Of a stretch of DNA of 64,000 bases, positions 1 to 8,662 are shown piece by piece (position 1 is the stretch's first letter; every line of letters starts with the position of its first letter). Under the pieces are notes generated by a model that saw only the letters and a program-made list of their open reading frames with translations, searched no databases and had not been told where the DNA came from. The translations under genes were made by a program, and so were the position numbers. The stretch comes from a bacterium (GTDB taxonomy: Bacteria; Verrucomicrobiota; Verrucomicrobiia; Limisphaerales; UBA11358): positions 1 through 64,000 of the forward strand of contig JAKAFL010000006.1 of assembly GCA_021817945.1 (NCBI GenBank), given 5' to 3'.

Positions 1-2
1 TT

Positions 3-86
3 GAACTGAAGAAAAACATTGAACGCAAACTCAAAAACTTCTTCACTGTCCTCGGTAACCTGAATCGTGAGGCAACGAACTCCTGA
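3..86 (+). CDS. C-terminal end of an unidentified gene (partial)
   Basis: An open frame enters from the left edge and ends at a TGA at 84-86, giving 27 residues that end in NREATNS. The tail is lysine-rich and looks helical (LKKNIERKLKNFF). It points towards the end of the dcw cluster, so the two transcription units converge here. Too little is left to name a family, and a chance open frame of this length cannot be excluded. Confidence 0.3.
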   Translation, partial: ELKKNIERKLKNFFTVLGNLNREATNS

Positions 87-276
87 CGGGCCCACCCCAA
101 AGTAACATTTAGCCGTGAGTCAACGCGGGGCGCAAACTCTATGAGTTTCCGCTCCAGCATCTTGCCGCAACTTGACCCTTTCCATTTCGCTTTCCGGGTT
201 CAATCCACCCCATTCGCGCAACGAATGATGACGACTTGAACAATAAAACCACGGGAATTTTGGGGTGGGGCTGTCC

Positions 277-1512
277 TCAATTAAGGGGTGCGCCCCGGCG
301 GAAGTAGGTGGGGACATCCAGATCCTCACCTTGATAAAGGGTGGGTTCACTTTTATCAAATCTGCTTTTGGCAACAATGTTAAGGGGTAATTGGCCCTGC
401 ACCTGCCTGCTTTTATTGCCCCTGCTTTTCAGGCTGGTTAAAATAGGTTCGGCAGCCTGCCTGGGTTCCAAAGTGACTGGGGTCTGGGTATTCTCCACTT
501 TGATGGCCGGGATCGCATCCCGCAGGCCATCCCGCGCATCCCGGGATGCAATCACGGTCAGGCAGAGTTGCCCCTTGCAGGCAGCATCCATGGCTGTGCC
601 CACGATCATTTTTTGGGCCGACTTGCTCCGCTTTTTGATTTCGTCCACGACCCGGTTCACCTCGGCCATGGTGAGGTCGCGCCCGGCTTTCAAGCTGACG
701 AGGACCCACCCGGCTTCATCCAGCGCGCGGCCTTCCTCCAGCATGGGATGGAGAAGAATTTTTTCAGCGAGGTCGCGGGAGCGCGCCGGGCCTGAGGCCT
801 CGGCAAAGGCAAAGGCGCATTCCGCATGGCTGCACGAAAGCAGCGCGCACAAGTCCTCAATGCGCACCGGCATGACGCCGGGTTGGGCGATCATTTGCCA
901 GACACCCCGCACGCCTTCACGGAGGAAACGGCTGGTCGCCTCGAAAATTTCCAGCACAGGGGTGTTTTCATCGGTCAACTTGAAAATTTTCTGGCTTGGC
1001 AGGCAGACCACGCCATCGGCTGATTCCCTTATGCTTTTGAGCGCGGCAAGGGCAAGTTGGGCGCGTTGATTGCCTTCGCAATCAAAGGGCAGAAGGACAA
1101 AAGCCAGGGCCAGCGCGCCGGATTCTTTTGCGGCGCGTGCGAGCACCGGCAGAATGCCGCTTGCAGCCCCGCCGCCGAGGCCGCCCACCAACAACACCAC
1201 CCTGGCACCGGCACAGGCAGCTTTCAGGGTGGCAAAATGTTCCTCAGCCAGCACGCGGCTGCGCTCCGGATCGCCGCCGGAACCCAGCCCGCGCAATAAT
1301 TTATTTTCCAGGTGAATCTTCACCGAGGCCCTGGAACCGGCCAGCGCAGACGCATCCGTATCCACCACGCCCAGGACGGAGGAATCAAATTCAGGGGATT
1401 CAAGGCCGTTCACAATGCCGCCACCGGCGCGTCCCACTCCAAAAATCCGGATTGCAGGAAGCGGGCTGCCATTGTTTCCGGGTTCCATTTTCAACAAATG
1501 CGGGGTTTCCAT
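277..1512 (-). CDS. ftsZ: Divergent FtsZ, cell division tubulin homologue
   Basis: FtsZ is the cytoplasmic GTPase that polymerises into the division ring. This 411-residue protein keeps the fold markers: a G-box-like GVGRAGGGIVNGL near residues 25-37, and a C-terminal peptide DVPTYFRRG (399-407) matching the tail by which FtsZ binds FtsA. Two catalytic elements are altered. The tubulin signature GGGTGTG reads GGGAASG (113-119). The T7 synergy loop, normally NxDxxD, reads PVRIED (215-220), so the Asn and first Asp are replaced by Pro and Arg. It lies at the end of the cluster directly after ftsA, the canonical position. I infer a real FtsZ whose GTP hydrolysis is probably weak or altered. The start at 1512 is the first ATG after ftsA; an internal Met at residue 9 is possible. 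Confidence 0.88.
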   Translation of the reverse strand: METPHLLKMEPGNNGSPLPAIRIFGVGRAGGGIVNGLESPEFDSSVLGVVDTDASALAGSRASVKIHLENKLLRGLGSGGDPERSRVLAEEHFATLKAACAGARVVLLVGGLGGGAASGILPVLARAAKESGALALAFVLLPFDCEGNQRAQLALAALKSIRESADGVVCLPSQKIFKLTDENTPVLEIFEATSRFLREGVRGVWQMIAQPGVMPVRIEDLCALLSCSHAECAFAFAEASGPARSRDLAEKILLHPMLEEGRALDEAGWVLVSLKAGRDLTMAEVNRVVDEIKKRSKSAQKMIVGTAMDAACKGQLCLTVIASRDARDGLRDAIPAIKVENTQTPVTLEPRQAAEPILTSLKSRGNKSRQVQGQLPLNIVAKSRFDKSEPTLYQGEDLDVPTYFRRGAPLN

Positions 1513-1532
1513 GGTCGTGATGGGGGATGGGG

Positions 1533-2759
1533 TTAACTGCGTTGAAGCACTTTATTGAACATTTCGCGCACGAGGGTGATGCCGGTTTTTGAGGATTTTT
1601 TCGACGTGCGCTTGCTAAGAGAACCATATTTGACCAACCCGATGGCGGTGGCAAACTCCGGCTGCTCGAGCGCCGAGGTCAGGCCGCTGATGCCGGTGGT
1701 TTCGCCCTTGGATGCGCTCATTTGGAAGACATTTTCCGCGAGGGCCAGGATGCCCTCCACCCTGGAGGTGCCCCCGCACAAAAACACGCCGGCGCGTAAA
1801 AACCGGACCAGTCCCTGGCGCTCCAGGTCTGCCATCACCAACTCAAAAATCTCCTCCAGCCTCATGGACATGATGCTGTGCAAATTGTGAAGGCTCACCT
1901 GTTTGGTGGGAAGCCCGAATTCGCTGGAAAGAGAAATCATTTCATGGTTGTTGCCGGAGTTCTGCAGCGCAAACCCGTGGGATTTTTTCAACTGCTCAGC
2001 GCGGCTCAGCGGAATTTTTAATCCATAAGCCAGGTCGTTGGAGACATGGTCCCCTCCCACGGCCAGCACGCCGGTGTAACGGATGGCGCCATCCACGTAG
2101 GCCACATATTCCGTGGTTCCCCCCCCCACATCCACCATCAGCGCGCCCAGTTCCTTCTGTTCATGGTTCAGAACCGCCAGGGAGGAGGCCACTCCATTGA
2201 AAACGATTTCCTCCACATCAAGCTGGGTTTCGCGCACCAGCCGGATGGCATTTTGCAGGCGGGTGGACTGGCCGTGAACCACGTGCATCTCCACCTCCAG
2301 CCGCTGGCCCAGCATTCCCACGGGATTGGTCACCCCGGTCCGGCCATCCAGGTAGAAATGCTGCCTTATGGCGTGAATGAGTGAATGATCAGCCGGCAGG
2401 TTGATGGCTTTGGCGTTCTTGATGACATCCTGGACATCGTCCTCGGTAATTTCCCGGTCGGCAGAAACCACCGTATGAACGCCCCGGTTGGTGAAACTCC
2501 GCAAATGTCCGCCACTGACACCGAGAAAAACACTGCGGATTTCCACGTCGGCCATTTTTTCCGCCTCGTAAAGGGCGTTGCGGACGTCCTCCTCGGCCTG
2601 CTGGGCATTGGTGATTTCACCCTTGCGGACGCCGCGGGACCTGGCTTGTCCCACGCCAATGATGCTCAAGCCCCCTTGATGGTCCAATTCCCCCACCACC
2701 ACGCAGATTTTGGATGTTCCAATCTCAATGCCGGCTATGATTTTATTTTCTTCAAACAT
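1533..2759 (-). CDS. ftsA: Cell division protein FtsA
   Basis: FtsA is the actin-like ATPase that tethers FtsZ filaments to the membrane. The protein has 408 residues and starts MFEENKIIAGIEIGTSK, with the phosphate-1 loop GIEIGTSK near the N terminus. The motif ALMVDVGGGTTEYV marks phosphate-2, and AGVFLCGGTSRVEGI the adenosine site. The SHS2 (1C) region typical of FtsA is present as ADVEIRSVFLGVSGGHL. A strong ribosome binding site (GGAGG) lies just upstream of the ATG at 2759, which decides the start over an upstream in-frame Met. The start overlaps the end of ftsQ by 8 bp, which indicates translational coupling. Confidence 0.96.
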   Translation of the reverse strand: MFEENKIIAGIEIGTSKICVVVGELDHQGGLSIIGVGQARSRGVRKGEITNAQQAEEDVRNALYEAEKMADVEIRSVFLGVSGGHLRSFTNRGVHTVVSADREITEDDVQDVIKNAKAINLPADHSLIHAIRQHFYLDGRTGVTNPVGMLGQRLEVEMHVVHGQSTRLQNAIRLVRETQLDVEEIVFNGVASSLAVLNHEQKELGALMVDVGGGTTEYVAYVDGAIRYTGVLAVGGDHVSNDLAYGLKIPLSRAEQLKKSHGFALQNSGNNHEMISLSSEFGLPTKQVSLHNLHSIMSMRLEEIFELVMADLERQGLVRFLRAGVFLCGGTSRVEGILALAENVFQMSASKGETTGISGLTSALEQPEFATAIGLVKYGSLSKRTSKKSSKTGITLVREMFNKVLQRS

Positions 2760-3744
2760 TTTTCCTCCTGTAGTTGGTGGGTTTGGTGGTTTTAAGGCGT
2801 TTAAATTCCCTGGCCGGGGAGGTTGGAATGGCCGGAACGGCATCCAGTGTGACCCAGTTCACGGGCACGTCATTTTCCAGGGCCAGATCAATTCTGGCAA
2901 TGGTTTTACCCCGCTGAAATCCCCAATCATAAATGGCGCGCCATCTCCTCAAGGCTTGTTCGGGATCATCAAGACCGAAGACAACCTGTCCGCCCTGGCC
3001 GGTGGTCACATGGATCACTCCGGGGCCTGAGACGTCCATTTGCCGCAGGTCCTCCAAGCCGGACATGGGGGATCGTTTAAAGAGCGTGATCAAGCGGAGT
3101 GCAGCCTGCAATTGGGGTGAATCCAGGCGCCTGCCAGGAACCAGTTCCGCCAGATTGGTCCATACGATCACCGGCAGACTATTGTCCAAGCCCAGCAAGG
3201 GAACATTGTTATCAGCACCATTCAACGGCTGCATGACATGACCCTGGGCGTCCAGCTCATACACCATCATGGAAACGCCATTATTGCCATCCAGATGGGG
3301 CACGTCCACCTGGGCCAGGGGCGTCCGTTCATGCACCCTGATGCGCAGGGTCTGTGGCAGGATGCGCTCCACGGAGACAGTGTCCAGCATGGAAACCAAT
3401 TCAAGATTGCGCTGCACGCCAACCAGGTCCAAGCCAATGAGGTTTTGCCCAAGACGCACACCGGACCACCGACGCAACTGATCCAGGGGTATGGTCCCAT
3501 CCGTTTGGACATCAATCCGCTCAATGGCAAAATCCGCGTTATGATAAACAAATTGGTCCAGCAACGCTTCACCGGCCCGCCAAAGCAAGTAAAGGCCAAA
3601 GACGGTTCCAAAAACGACGCCTGCCGCCAGGGCCAGCAACCTGTTGCGCGCCTCCCGAAGCGGGCCGGACCGCATCTTGACGTCCAGCACGTTAGTCCTG
3701 ACCTGGCGTCCGCTCCGGTTGTTTTTTTTGCGATTAAACCACAT
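2752..3744 (-). CDS. ftsQ: Cell division protein FtsQ/DivIB
   Basis: FtsQ is a single-pass membrane protein that links early and late divisome components. The 330-residue product has a basic cytoplasmic N terminus (MWFNRKKNNRSGRQ), one membrane segment around residues 35-58 (LLALAAGVVFGTVFGLYLLW), and then a POTRA domain beginning FAIERIDVQTDGTIP with the pattern LRRWSGVRLGQNL. A beta-domain region follows. I chose the ATG at 3744 because the reading frame upstream overlaps ddl and does not look like FtsQ. It overlaps ddl by 11 bp and ftsA by 8 bp, giving the order ddl-ftsQ-ftsA-ftsZ seen in many dcw clusters. Confidence 0.93.
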   Translation of the reverse strand: MWFNRKKNNRSGRQVRTNVLDVKMRSGPLREARNRLLALAAGVVFGTVFGLYLLWRAGEALLDQFVYHNADFAIERIDVQTDGTIPLDQLRRWSGVRLGQNLIGLDLVGVQRNLELVSMLDTVSVERILPQTLRIRVHERTPLAQVDVPHLDGNNGVSMMVYELDAQGHVMQPLNGADNNVPLLGLDNSLPVIVWTNLAELVPGRRLDSPQLQAALRLITLFKRSPMSGLEDLRQMDVSGPGVIHVTTGQGGQVVFGLDDPEQALRRWRAIYDWGFQRGKTIARIDLALENDVPVNWVTLDAVPAIPTSPAREFKRLKTTKPTNYRRKNV

Positions 3745-4651
3745 GGCGACCTCCCCGGCGCAGGGCCAGTTCCACCATGCGCTGGCACAACGCGGCATAA
3801 CCCAGGCCTGCAGCCGCAGCGGCCTTGGGTAGAAGACTGGTTTCCGTCATGCCCGGCAAGGTGTTCACCTCCAACACCACTGGCGCACCATCCGCAGCCA
3901 CCATGACATCCACCCGGGCATAATCCCGGCAACCCACCGCATGGTAGGCGCCCAAGGCGGCATCCTGAATGCGCTTGGTGGCATCCGGGCCAAAATCGGC
4001 CGGGCAAAAATAATCCGTGGCACCGGGCGTATATTTATTTTTATAATCCAAGGGTCCCTTTTTGGGGCGAACCTCGACCACGGGCAGGGCTTGACCATCC
4101 AGGATTCCCACCGTGGTTTCGCGCCCCACCACTTTTTCCTCCACCAAAGCCTCGGAATCATGCCGCAACGATTCCTCCAGAGCACGGCCCAAGTCTTCCT
4201 CCTGCTCAATGAACTGGAGGCCCACGCTGGAACCCTGGCGGCAAGGCTTGGCCACCAGGGGCACATGAAAACCGGGAGGCAAAACCGGGCAGACACCTGA
4301 CACCTTGAAAAAGCGGGCCGTGGGCACCCCCGCCCGCATGCACGCCTCCTTGGCCAAAACCTTGTCAAAAGCCACACGGCTGGCTTGAGCCCCGCTTCCC
4401 GTGTAAAGCACTCCCTGCCGGTCCAGGATTCCTTGAACCGTTCCATCCTCGCCGTAGGTTCCATGCAGGGCCAGAAAAACCACGTCCGTTCCTGCGGGCA
4501 AAGCCCACGCAGGATTGGCGGGATCCACCAGGTCCACCCGATGGCCCAGTTTTTTGAGCGCGCCAGCCACGGCTGCCCCGGAACGAAGCGAAACCTCGCG
4601 CTCCGCACTGGCGCCGCCCGACATCACCGCAATGTTCCAAAAACCACTCAT
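3734..4651 (-). CDS. ddl: D-alanine--D-alanine ligase
   Basis: Ddl joins two D-alanines with ATP to make the dipeptide that MurF adds to the peptidoglycan precursor. The 305-residue protein begins with the usual NIAVMSGGASAEREVSLRSG motif and has the loop LHGTYGEDGTVQGIL. It ends its catalytic part with LEVNTLPGMTETSLLPKAA, which carries the metal-binding Glu/Asn and the serine loop. Length is typical of the family (about 300-320). It follows the toxin gene immediately: the toxin stop is at 4652 and this start is at 4651 on the other side of one base, reading away from it. Confidence 0.96.
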   Translation of the reverse strand: MSGFWNIAVMSGGASAEREVSLRSGAAVAGALKKLGHRVDLVDPANPAWALPAGTDVVFLALHGTYGEDGTVQGILDRQGVLYTGSGAQASRVAFDKVLAKEACMRAGVPTARFFKVSGVCPVLPPGFHVPLVAKPCRQGSSVGLQFIEQEEDLGRALEESLRHDSEALVEEKVVGRETTVGILDGQALPVVEVRPKKGPLDYKNKYTPGATDYFCPADFGPDATKRIQDAALGAYHAVGCRDYARVDVMVAADGAPVVLEVNTLPGMTETSLLPKAAAAAGLGYAALCQRMVELALRRGGRHVV

Positions 4652-5059
4652 TTAATGATTCAAAACAAACTTTGCAGGGTTCACGGCGATGCGCGGGAAG
4701 GCCTTTAACACTTCCTCATCCCAAGTCACAAGAGTCAACCCCAGGTCCTGTGCCAGGGCCACGTATTCGCACTCAAACCCGCCGCAACCGGAACGCGCCG
4801 CCATCTCCAGAACCTTGCCGGACAAAACCTGATATTCCCGGCCCGCCACCAATTCTTCCGCCACTTCCATGGCCCTCAAACCATCCGCCGCCGTCATGCC
4901 TTCCCTATGCATGCACTTCACCAATATCTGGCGCATCTCGGAGCGCCAGACCACCGGTGCGGCCCATGCGCCATCCCGCCGCAGCACCGCCTCCGCCCCG
5001 CCCACCCTGTCATTGCGAAGAGCCAGGCTGGCAATCAGGCTGGTGTCAGCGACGATCAC
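4652..5059 (-). CDS. PIN-domain toxin (VapC/FitB-type)
   Basis: Likely an RNase toxin of a type II toxin-antitoxin pair. The product starts VIVADTSLIASLALRND, giving the first PIN acidic residue (Asp in ADTS). It continues with Glu in WRSEMRQIL and ends with an acidic cluster in LVTWDEEVL, consistent with a four-acid Mg site. I choose a GTG start at 5059 because homology begins at that valine; the frame continues upstream without resembling PIN proteins. It overlaps the antitoxin gene by 14 bp, as expected for a coupled pair. The pair sits between murB and ddl, which is an unusual place for such a module. Confidence 0.85.
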   Translation of the reverse strand: MIVADTSLIASLALRNDRVGGAEAVLRRDGAWAAPVVWRSEMRQILVKCMHREGMTAADGLRAMEVAEELVAGREYQVLSGKVLEMAARSGCGGFECEYVALAQDLGLTLVTWDEEVLKAFPRIAVNPAKFVLNH

Positions 5060-5291
5060 GGCCCTCCCGAATGAGCCGGTCCAGGCGCGCCGACGAAGTG
5101 CGAAACTGCATGGTCTCGCGCATCCCGCCCGTTCGCTCCAGCAGAGCGGCCGCGTCCAGGGGCTGACTGCGAACGCTGGATTCAAGCACGGCGATTGCTT
5201 CCGTGTTCAGGCTGCGTCCATGGCGGGCGGCCCGCTTTTTCAGGGCCTGGTGCGCCGCCTTGGAAAGTCCCTTGATCGTGATGGAGATCAT
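5046..5291 (-). CDS. Ribbon-helix-helix antitoxin (FitA/Arc-type)
   Basis: An 81-residue protein beginning MISITIKGLSKAAHQALK. The N-terminal strand followed by KKRAARHGRSLNTEAIAVLE matches FitA/VapB-like ribbon-helix-helix antitoxins, which bind DNA through the strand and neutralise the PIN toxin through the C-terminal tail. The tail here is arginine-rich (RTSSARLDRLIREGRDRR). I prefer the ATG at 5291 over one six codons upstream because the family motif starts there. Together with the following PIN gene it forms a complete module. The pair probably regulates its own transcription, but no operator was identified. Confidence 0.82.
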   Translation of the reverse strand: MISITIKGLSKAAHQALKKRAARHGRSLNTEAIAVLESSVRSQPLDAAALLERTGGMRETMQFRTSSARLDRLIREGRDRR

Positions 5292-5329
5292 GGAAAAACC
5301 ATAACGCAACCATTTTGGAAGTCAATGAA

Positions 5330-6271
5330 TTAAGGCTCCAAAATCTCGATTTCCGGCTGCAACTCCAGGGCGCGGGCCTCGCGCACGCGCTCCCGGAGCA
5401 GGCCAATCAATTCCAACACGTCCCGCGCGGTGGCTCCGCCCTCATTGATGATGAAGTTGCCGTGTTCGCGGGACACCAGCGCGCCGCCCACACGCAGGCC
5501 TTTCAAGCCCAATTCATCTATAATTTTTCCGGCCGAACCCTGGGCCGGGTTTTTGAAAGCGCAGCCGGCGCTGGGGGCGGCGGGCTGGCTGGCCCAGCGT
5601 TTGCGGCTGTGCTCCAGCATGCGCTGGCCGATGGCTTCCGGCGAATCCGGATGACCCGTGAAAATACATTCCAGGGCAATTTGCCCCCTCAATCCCTCGC
5701 AATGCCTGTAGCCAATCTCCAAATCCGCCGGTTTGCGGATGACTGCGTTTCCATGAAAGTCCATGGACCGGATTTGCTCCACCCGATCCCAGGTGGCGGA
5801 GCCCATGGCGCCGGCATTCATGCGCAGCGCCCCGCCCACGCTTCCAGGGATGCCCTCCAGGAATTCCAAACCCGCCAAACCATGACGCCGGGCGGTCACT
5901 GCCACGGTTTTGAGCCGCGCACCCGCCCCGCACACCAGCCGCCCATCCTTCCATTCCACCCGTTCAAACACCGGCGATTTCAAGCTCACGATAACGCCGC
6001 GGAAACCTTCATCCTGCACCAGGAGGTTGGATCCCCTGCCTAAGATGAAGAGTCGGGCCTTTTCCTCCCGGCAAAAGGCCAGGACTTGAACCAGGCTGGC
6101 TTCGTCCGCCGGCTCCACATAGAGATCCGCCGGTCCACCCACGCGCAAGGTGGTATGGCGGGCCATGGGTTCCATGGCCCGGACTGCGGTGCCTGGCGTC
6201 ACATGGGGGGCCAGTTTGGCGGCAGCCATGGTCGGGTCTGCCAGGACACTCCATTCAGAAGAAGTTTTCAT
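5330..6271 (-). CDS. murB: UDP-N-acetylenolpyruvoylglucosamine reductase MurB
   Basis: MurB reduces UDP-GlcNAc-enolpyruvate to UDP-MurNAc using FAD and NADPH in the cytoplasm. The 313-residue protein shows the FAD-binding pattern TTLRVGGPADLYVEP and FILGRGSNLLVQDEGFRG, then FLEGIPGSVGGALRMNAGAMG. The active-site segment reads PSAGCAFKNP; many MurBs have Ser in the place of this Cys as proton donor. The length and absence of the extra Y-loop fit a type II MurB. Its start overlaps the stop of murG (ATGA), so the two are translationally coupled. murC, often next to murB, is not here. Confidence 0.95.
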   Translation of the reverse strand: MKTSSEWSVLADPTMAAAKLAPHVTPGTAVRAMEPMARHTTLRVGGPADLYVEPADEASLVQVLAFCREEKARLFILGRGSNLLVQDEGFRGVIVSLKSPVFERVEWKDGRLVCGAGARLKTVAVTARRHGLAGLEFLEGIPGSVGGALRMNAGAMGSATWDRVEQIRSMDFHGNAVIRKPADLEIGYRHCEGLRGQIALECIFTGHPDSPEAIGQRMLEHSRKRWASQPAAPSAGCAFKNPAQGSAGKIIDELGLKGLRVGGALVSREHGNFIINEGGATARDVLELIGLLRERVREARALELQPEIEILEP

Positions 6272-7458
6272 GAGTGCCCCGCCTCCGTCCTTTTTGAAAC
6301 GGGCTGAAAACTGCCCAAATCACGGGAAGGCTCCAAAGTGGCGCCAAGCTTTTGCAAAATGAGGTCGGCAATGCAACGGGCGGCGTCTGGGGCATGCCAG
6401 CCCGCCAGAACCTCCTGCATTGGCGTCCTCAGGCGCTCGTTTTCCATCAGGTCAACCAGCAACGGAGCCACGACTACAGGCGTTGCACAGCGCTGCTCAA
6501 TCATCAAAGCGGCTCCATTTCGGGCAAAAACGGCTGCATTGGCGCATTGGTGATTGTCTGCCGCCTCGGGGAAAGGTACGAGCAAAGCGGGCAAACGGCA
6601 GCAGGCGATCTCTGCCAGGGACGAAGCTCCGGCCCGACTCACACAGGCATCCGCACTGCCCAGCGCCAGATCCATCTCCGCCAGAAAAGGTTTGACCGTG
6701 GCGGCCATGCTCAAGGATTTGTAGGCCGCTTTCACCCGATCCACGTCCCTGGGGCCGGTTAGGTGCAACCATTGCCAGTTCCTGTCCTTCAAATGGGGCA
6801 ACACATCCAGGATCACCTGATTCAATCCCATTGCACCCTGACTCCCCCCCACCACCAGCAGGACGGGCTTTTCGGGATCCAATCCCAGGCAGGTGCGGCA
6901 ACGGGCAGCATCCTTTTTATTCGTGGCCACAGACTTGAAGGAAAAGGATTCACGCACTGGAGTGCCGGTGAAGGTTGTTTGCCGGGCGCTCAAATGGGCG
7001 GCGGTTTCAGAAAAACCAACAAAAGCCTCCCTGACCAATCGAGCCAGAAGCCGGTTTGCTCGTCCGGGAATGACATTGGATTCGTGAAGGAAGGCCGGGG
7101 TGCCGGCCAGACGGGCCGCCACCACCGGGGGCGCACTGGTAAACCCGCCCATGGCCAGGACTGCCTGGGGGCGCTGCCTTTTGAACAAAGCCCTCGCCCG
7201 AAAAAAGGAACGCGCAAATCCGGTCAAAAACGAGAGGTAATTCCTGTTTTGAAGACCCACCACCGGCAAAGTGTGAATGAGCATCCCATCCAGGTTCTCA
7301 ACGGCTTTTTGATCCACTTCCTTGGGTGAAACCAGAAGCATCACCCTGGCCCCAAGGCTGCGCAACTGGCCCGCCACGGCCACTCCCGGATACAAATGTC
7401 CGCCAGTTCCGCCGCAGGCAATGGCAATCAATGGGCTCCTTTCCCCGGTAGCCTTCAT
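6268..7458 (-). CDS. murG: UDP-GlcNAc:lipid I transferase MurG
   Basis: MurG adds GlcNAc to lipid I at the inner face of the membrane to form lipid II. The 396-residue GT28-type protein has the N-terminal glycine-rich loop IACGGTGGHLYPGVAVA, the second loop VVGGSQGAMGLNQ, and the nucleotide-sugar site CVSRAGASSLAEIA near the C terminus. It is about 30-40 residues longer than the E. coli enzyme, mainly in the C-terminal tail (EPSRDLGSFQPVSKRTEAGHS). The start overlaps the ftsW stop by 4 bp and its own stop overlaps murB, so ftsW-murG-murB form one coupled block. Confidence 0.95.
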   Translation of the reverse strand: MKATGERSPLIAIACGGTGGHLYPGVAVAGQLRSLGARVMLLVSPKEVDQKAVENLDGMLIHTLPVVGLQNRNYLSFLTGFARSFFRARALFKRQRPQAVLAMGGFTSAPPVVAARLAGTPAFLHESNVIPGRANRLLARLVREAFVGFSETAAHLSARQTTFTGTPVRESFSFKSVATNKKDAARCRTCLGLDPEKPVLLVVGGSQGAMGLNQVILDVLPHLKDRNWQWLHLTGPRDVDRVKAAYKSLSMAATVKPFLAEMDLALGSADACVSRAGASSLAEIACCRLPALLVPFPEAADNHQCANAAVFARNGAALMIEQRCATPVVVAPLLVDLMENERLRTPMQEVLAGWHAPDAARCIADLILQKLGATLEPSRDLGSFQPVSKRTEAGHS

Positions 7459-8612
7459 GCACCGCTGGCCGCAAAAGGATTCCTTTGACGCGGCCGGGTT
7501 TCCTCAACAAAAACCTCCTCGGCGGAAACCTCCTGTCTGGCAGCCCTCCGCGCCACCCCGAACAGCAAGCCCACGCAGGCCAGCATGGCCAGGAGGTTGG
7601 ATCCCCCGTAGCTGATGAAAGGCAGCGGCAATCCCTTGTTAGGCAAAGCGCTGGTGACCACGCCAATATTGATCCAAGCCTGGAGGGAAATGAGCAGAGT
7701 CACCCCGGTGGCCACCATGGTCCCGAACAGGTCCTCCGCATGCAATGCAATGTAAATGCCGCAAACCAGGATCACCACAAAAGCCAGCACCACCAGCAGG
7801 GTCGCCACCAAACCCAACTCCTCGCCAATAATAGAAAAAATAAAATCCGTGTGGTGTTCAGGCACAAACCCCAGTTTCTGCCTTCCATTGCCCAGCCCCA
7901 GCCCGGTCCATCCTCCCGATCCCAAAGCGATCATTGCCTGATAAGCCTGGTACCCCACCCCTTCCTTGTGGTTCTCCATGTCCAACCAGCTAAAAATGCG
8001 CCTCATGCGCATGGGATCATGCAAAATGGAAAAGGCCAGCCCCGCAATGGCGATCAACCCGGGCGGTATGAGCAGCCTCAAGGGAACACCTGCTATGAGC
8101 AACATGCTCACACCCACGACAGCCAGCAGCACGGTGGTGCCCCGATCCGGCTCGCGAAAAATCAATGCCAGCATGGAACCCAAAATCAAGACCGGCACCA
8201 TCAACCCCCATTTGAACTGGTTCAGGTGGCGCTGAAACCGGTCGCAATACCAGGCCAGAACCAGGACCAACGCAAGTTTGCCCATCTCGGAAGGTTGCAA
8301 ACGCATGCCCGGCAAAATAAACCAGCGATGGGCACCATTGATTTTCTTGGTAAGACCATGCGGCAGGGGGAGAAGAACGAGGACCAACAAGACCAGGGCC
8401 GCGCCAAACATCGGCCACGCCACTTTCTTGAGGGTGGGGCCATCCGCAGAAGCCGCCACCACGCACAAAACCAGGCCCATCACGCTCCAGATCAACTGGG
8501 ATTTGAGGTACTGAGCCCCGACCTGCGTCATGCTTGAGCTATAGAGCATGACCAACCCCAGCCCCAGGAGGGCAGCCACACAAAAGGCCAGGGTGGTGAC
8601 GGCAAATTTCAT
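7455..8612 (-). CDS. ftsW: Septal peptidoglycan polymerase FtsW
   Basis: FtsW is the SEDS-family glycosyltransferase that polymerises lipid II at the septum with its partner FtsI. The 385-residue protein starts MKFAVTTLAF and is strongly hydrophobic with about ten membrane segments. It contains the SEDS signature region LPGMRLQPSEMGKLALVL and ends with the conserved LPLPFISYGGSNLLAMLACVG. I chose the ATG at 8612 because the upstream in-frame extension is not hydrophobic and overlaps the preceding gene's terminus. A hydrophilic tail (QEVSAEEVFVEETRPRQRNP) would lie in the cytoplasm. Confidence 0.95.
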   Translation of the reverse strand: MKFAVTTLAFCVAALLGLGLVMLYSSSMTQVGAQYLKSQLIWSVMGLVLCVVAASADGPTLKKVAWPMFGAALVLLVLVLLPLPHGLTKKINGAHRWFILPGMRLQPSEMGKLALVLVLAWYCDRFQRHLNQFKWGLMVPVLILGSMLALIFREPDRGTTVLLAVVGVSMLLIAGVPLRLLIPPGLIAIAGLAFSILHDPMRMRRIFSWLDMENHKEGVGYQAYQAMIALGSGGWTGLGLGNGRQKLGFVPEHHTDFIFSIIGEELGLVATLLVVLAFVVILVCGIYIALHAEDLFGTMVATGVTLLISLQAWINIGVVTSALPNKGLPLPFISYGGSNLLAMLACVGLLFGVARRAARQEVSAEEVFVEETRPRQRNPFAASGA

Positions 8613-8662
8613 TGACAGAAATCGGCCGGCCGGGGAAGCCCCGGCCAGCCGCACAAGTCTGC

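Noticed and set aside
341-1536. Plus-strand open frames over ftsZ
   Set aside because: Mirror frames of a GC-rich coding sequence. The minus strand carries clear FtsZ motifs.
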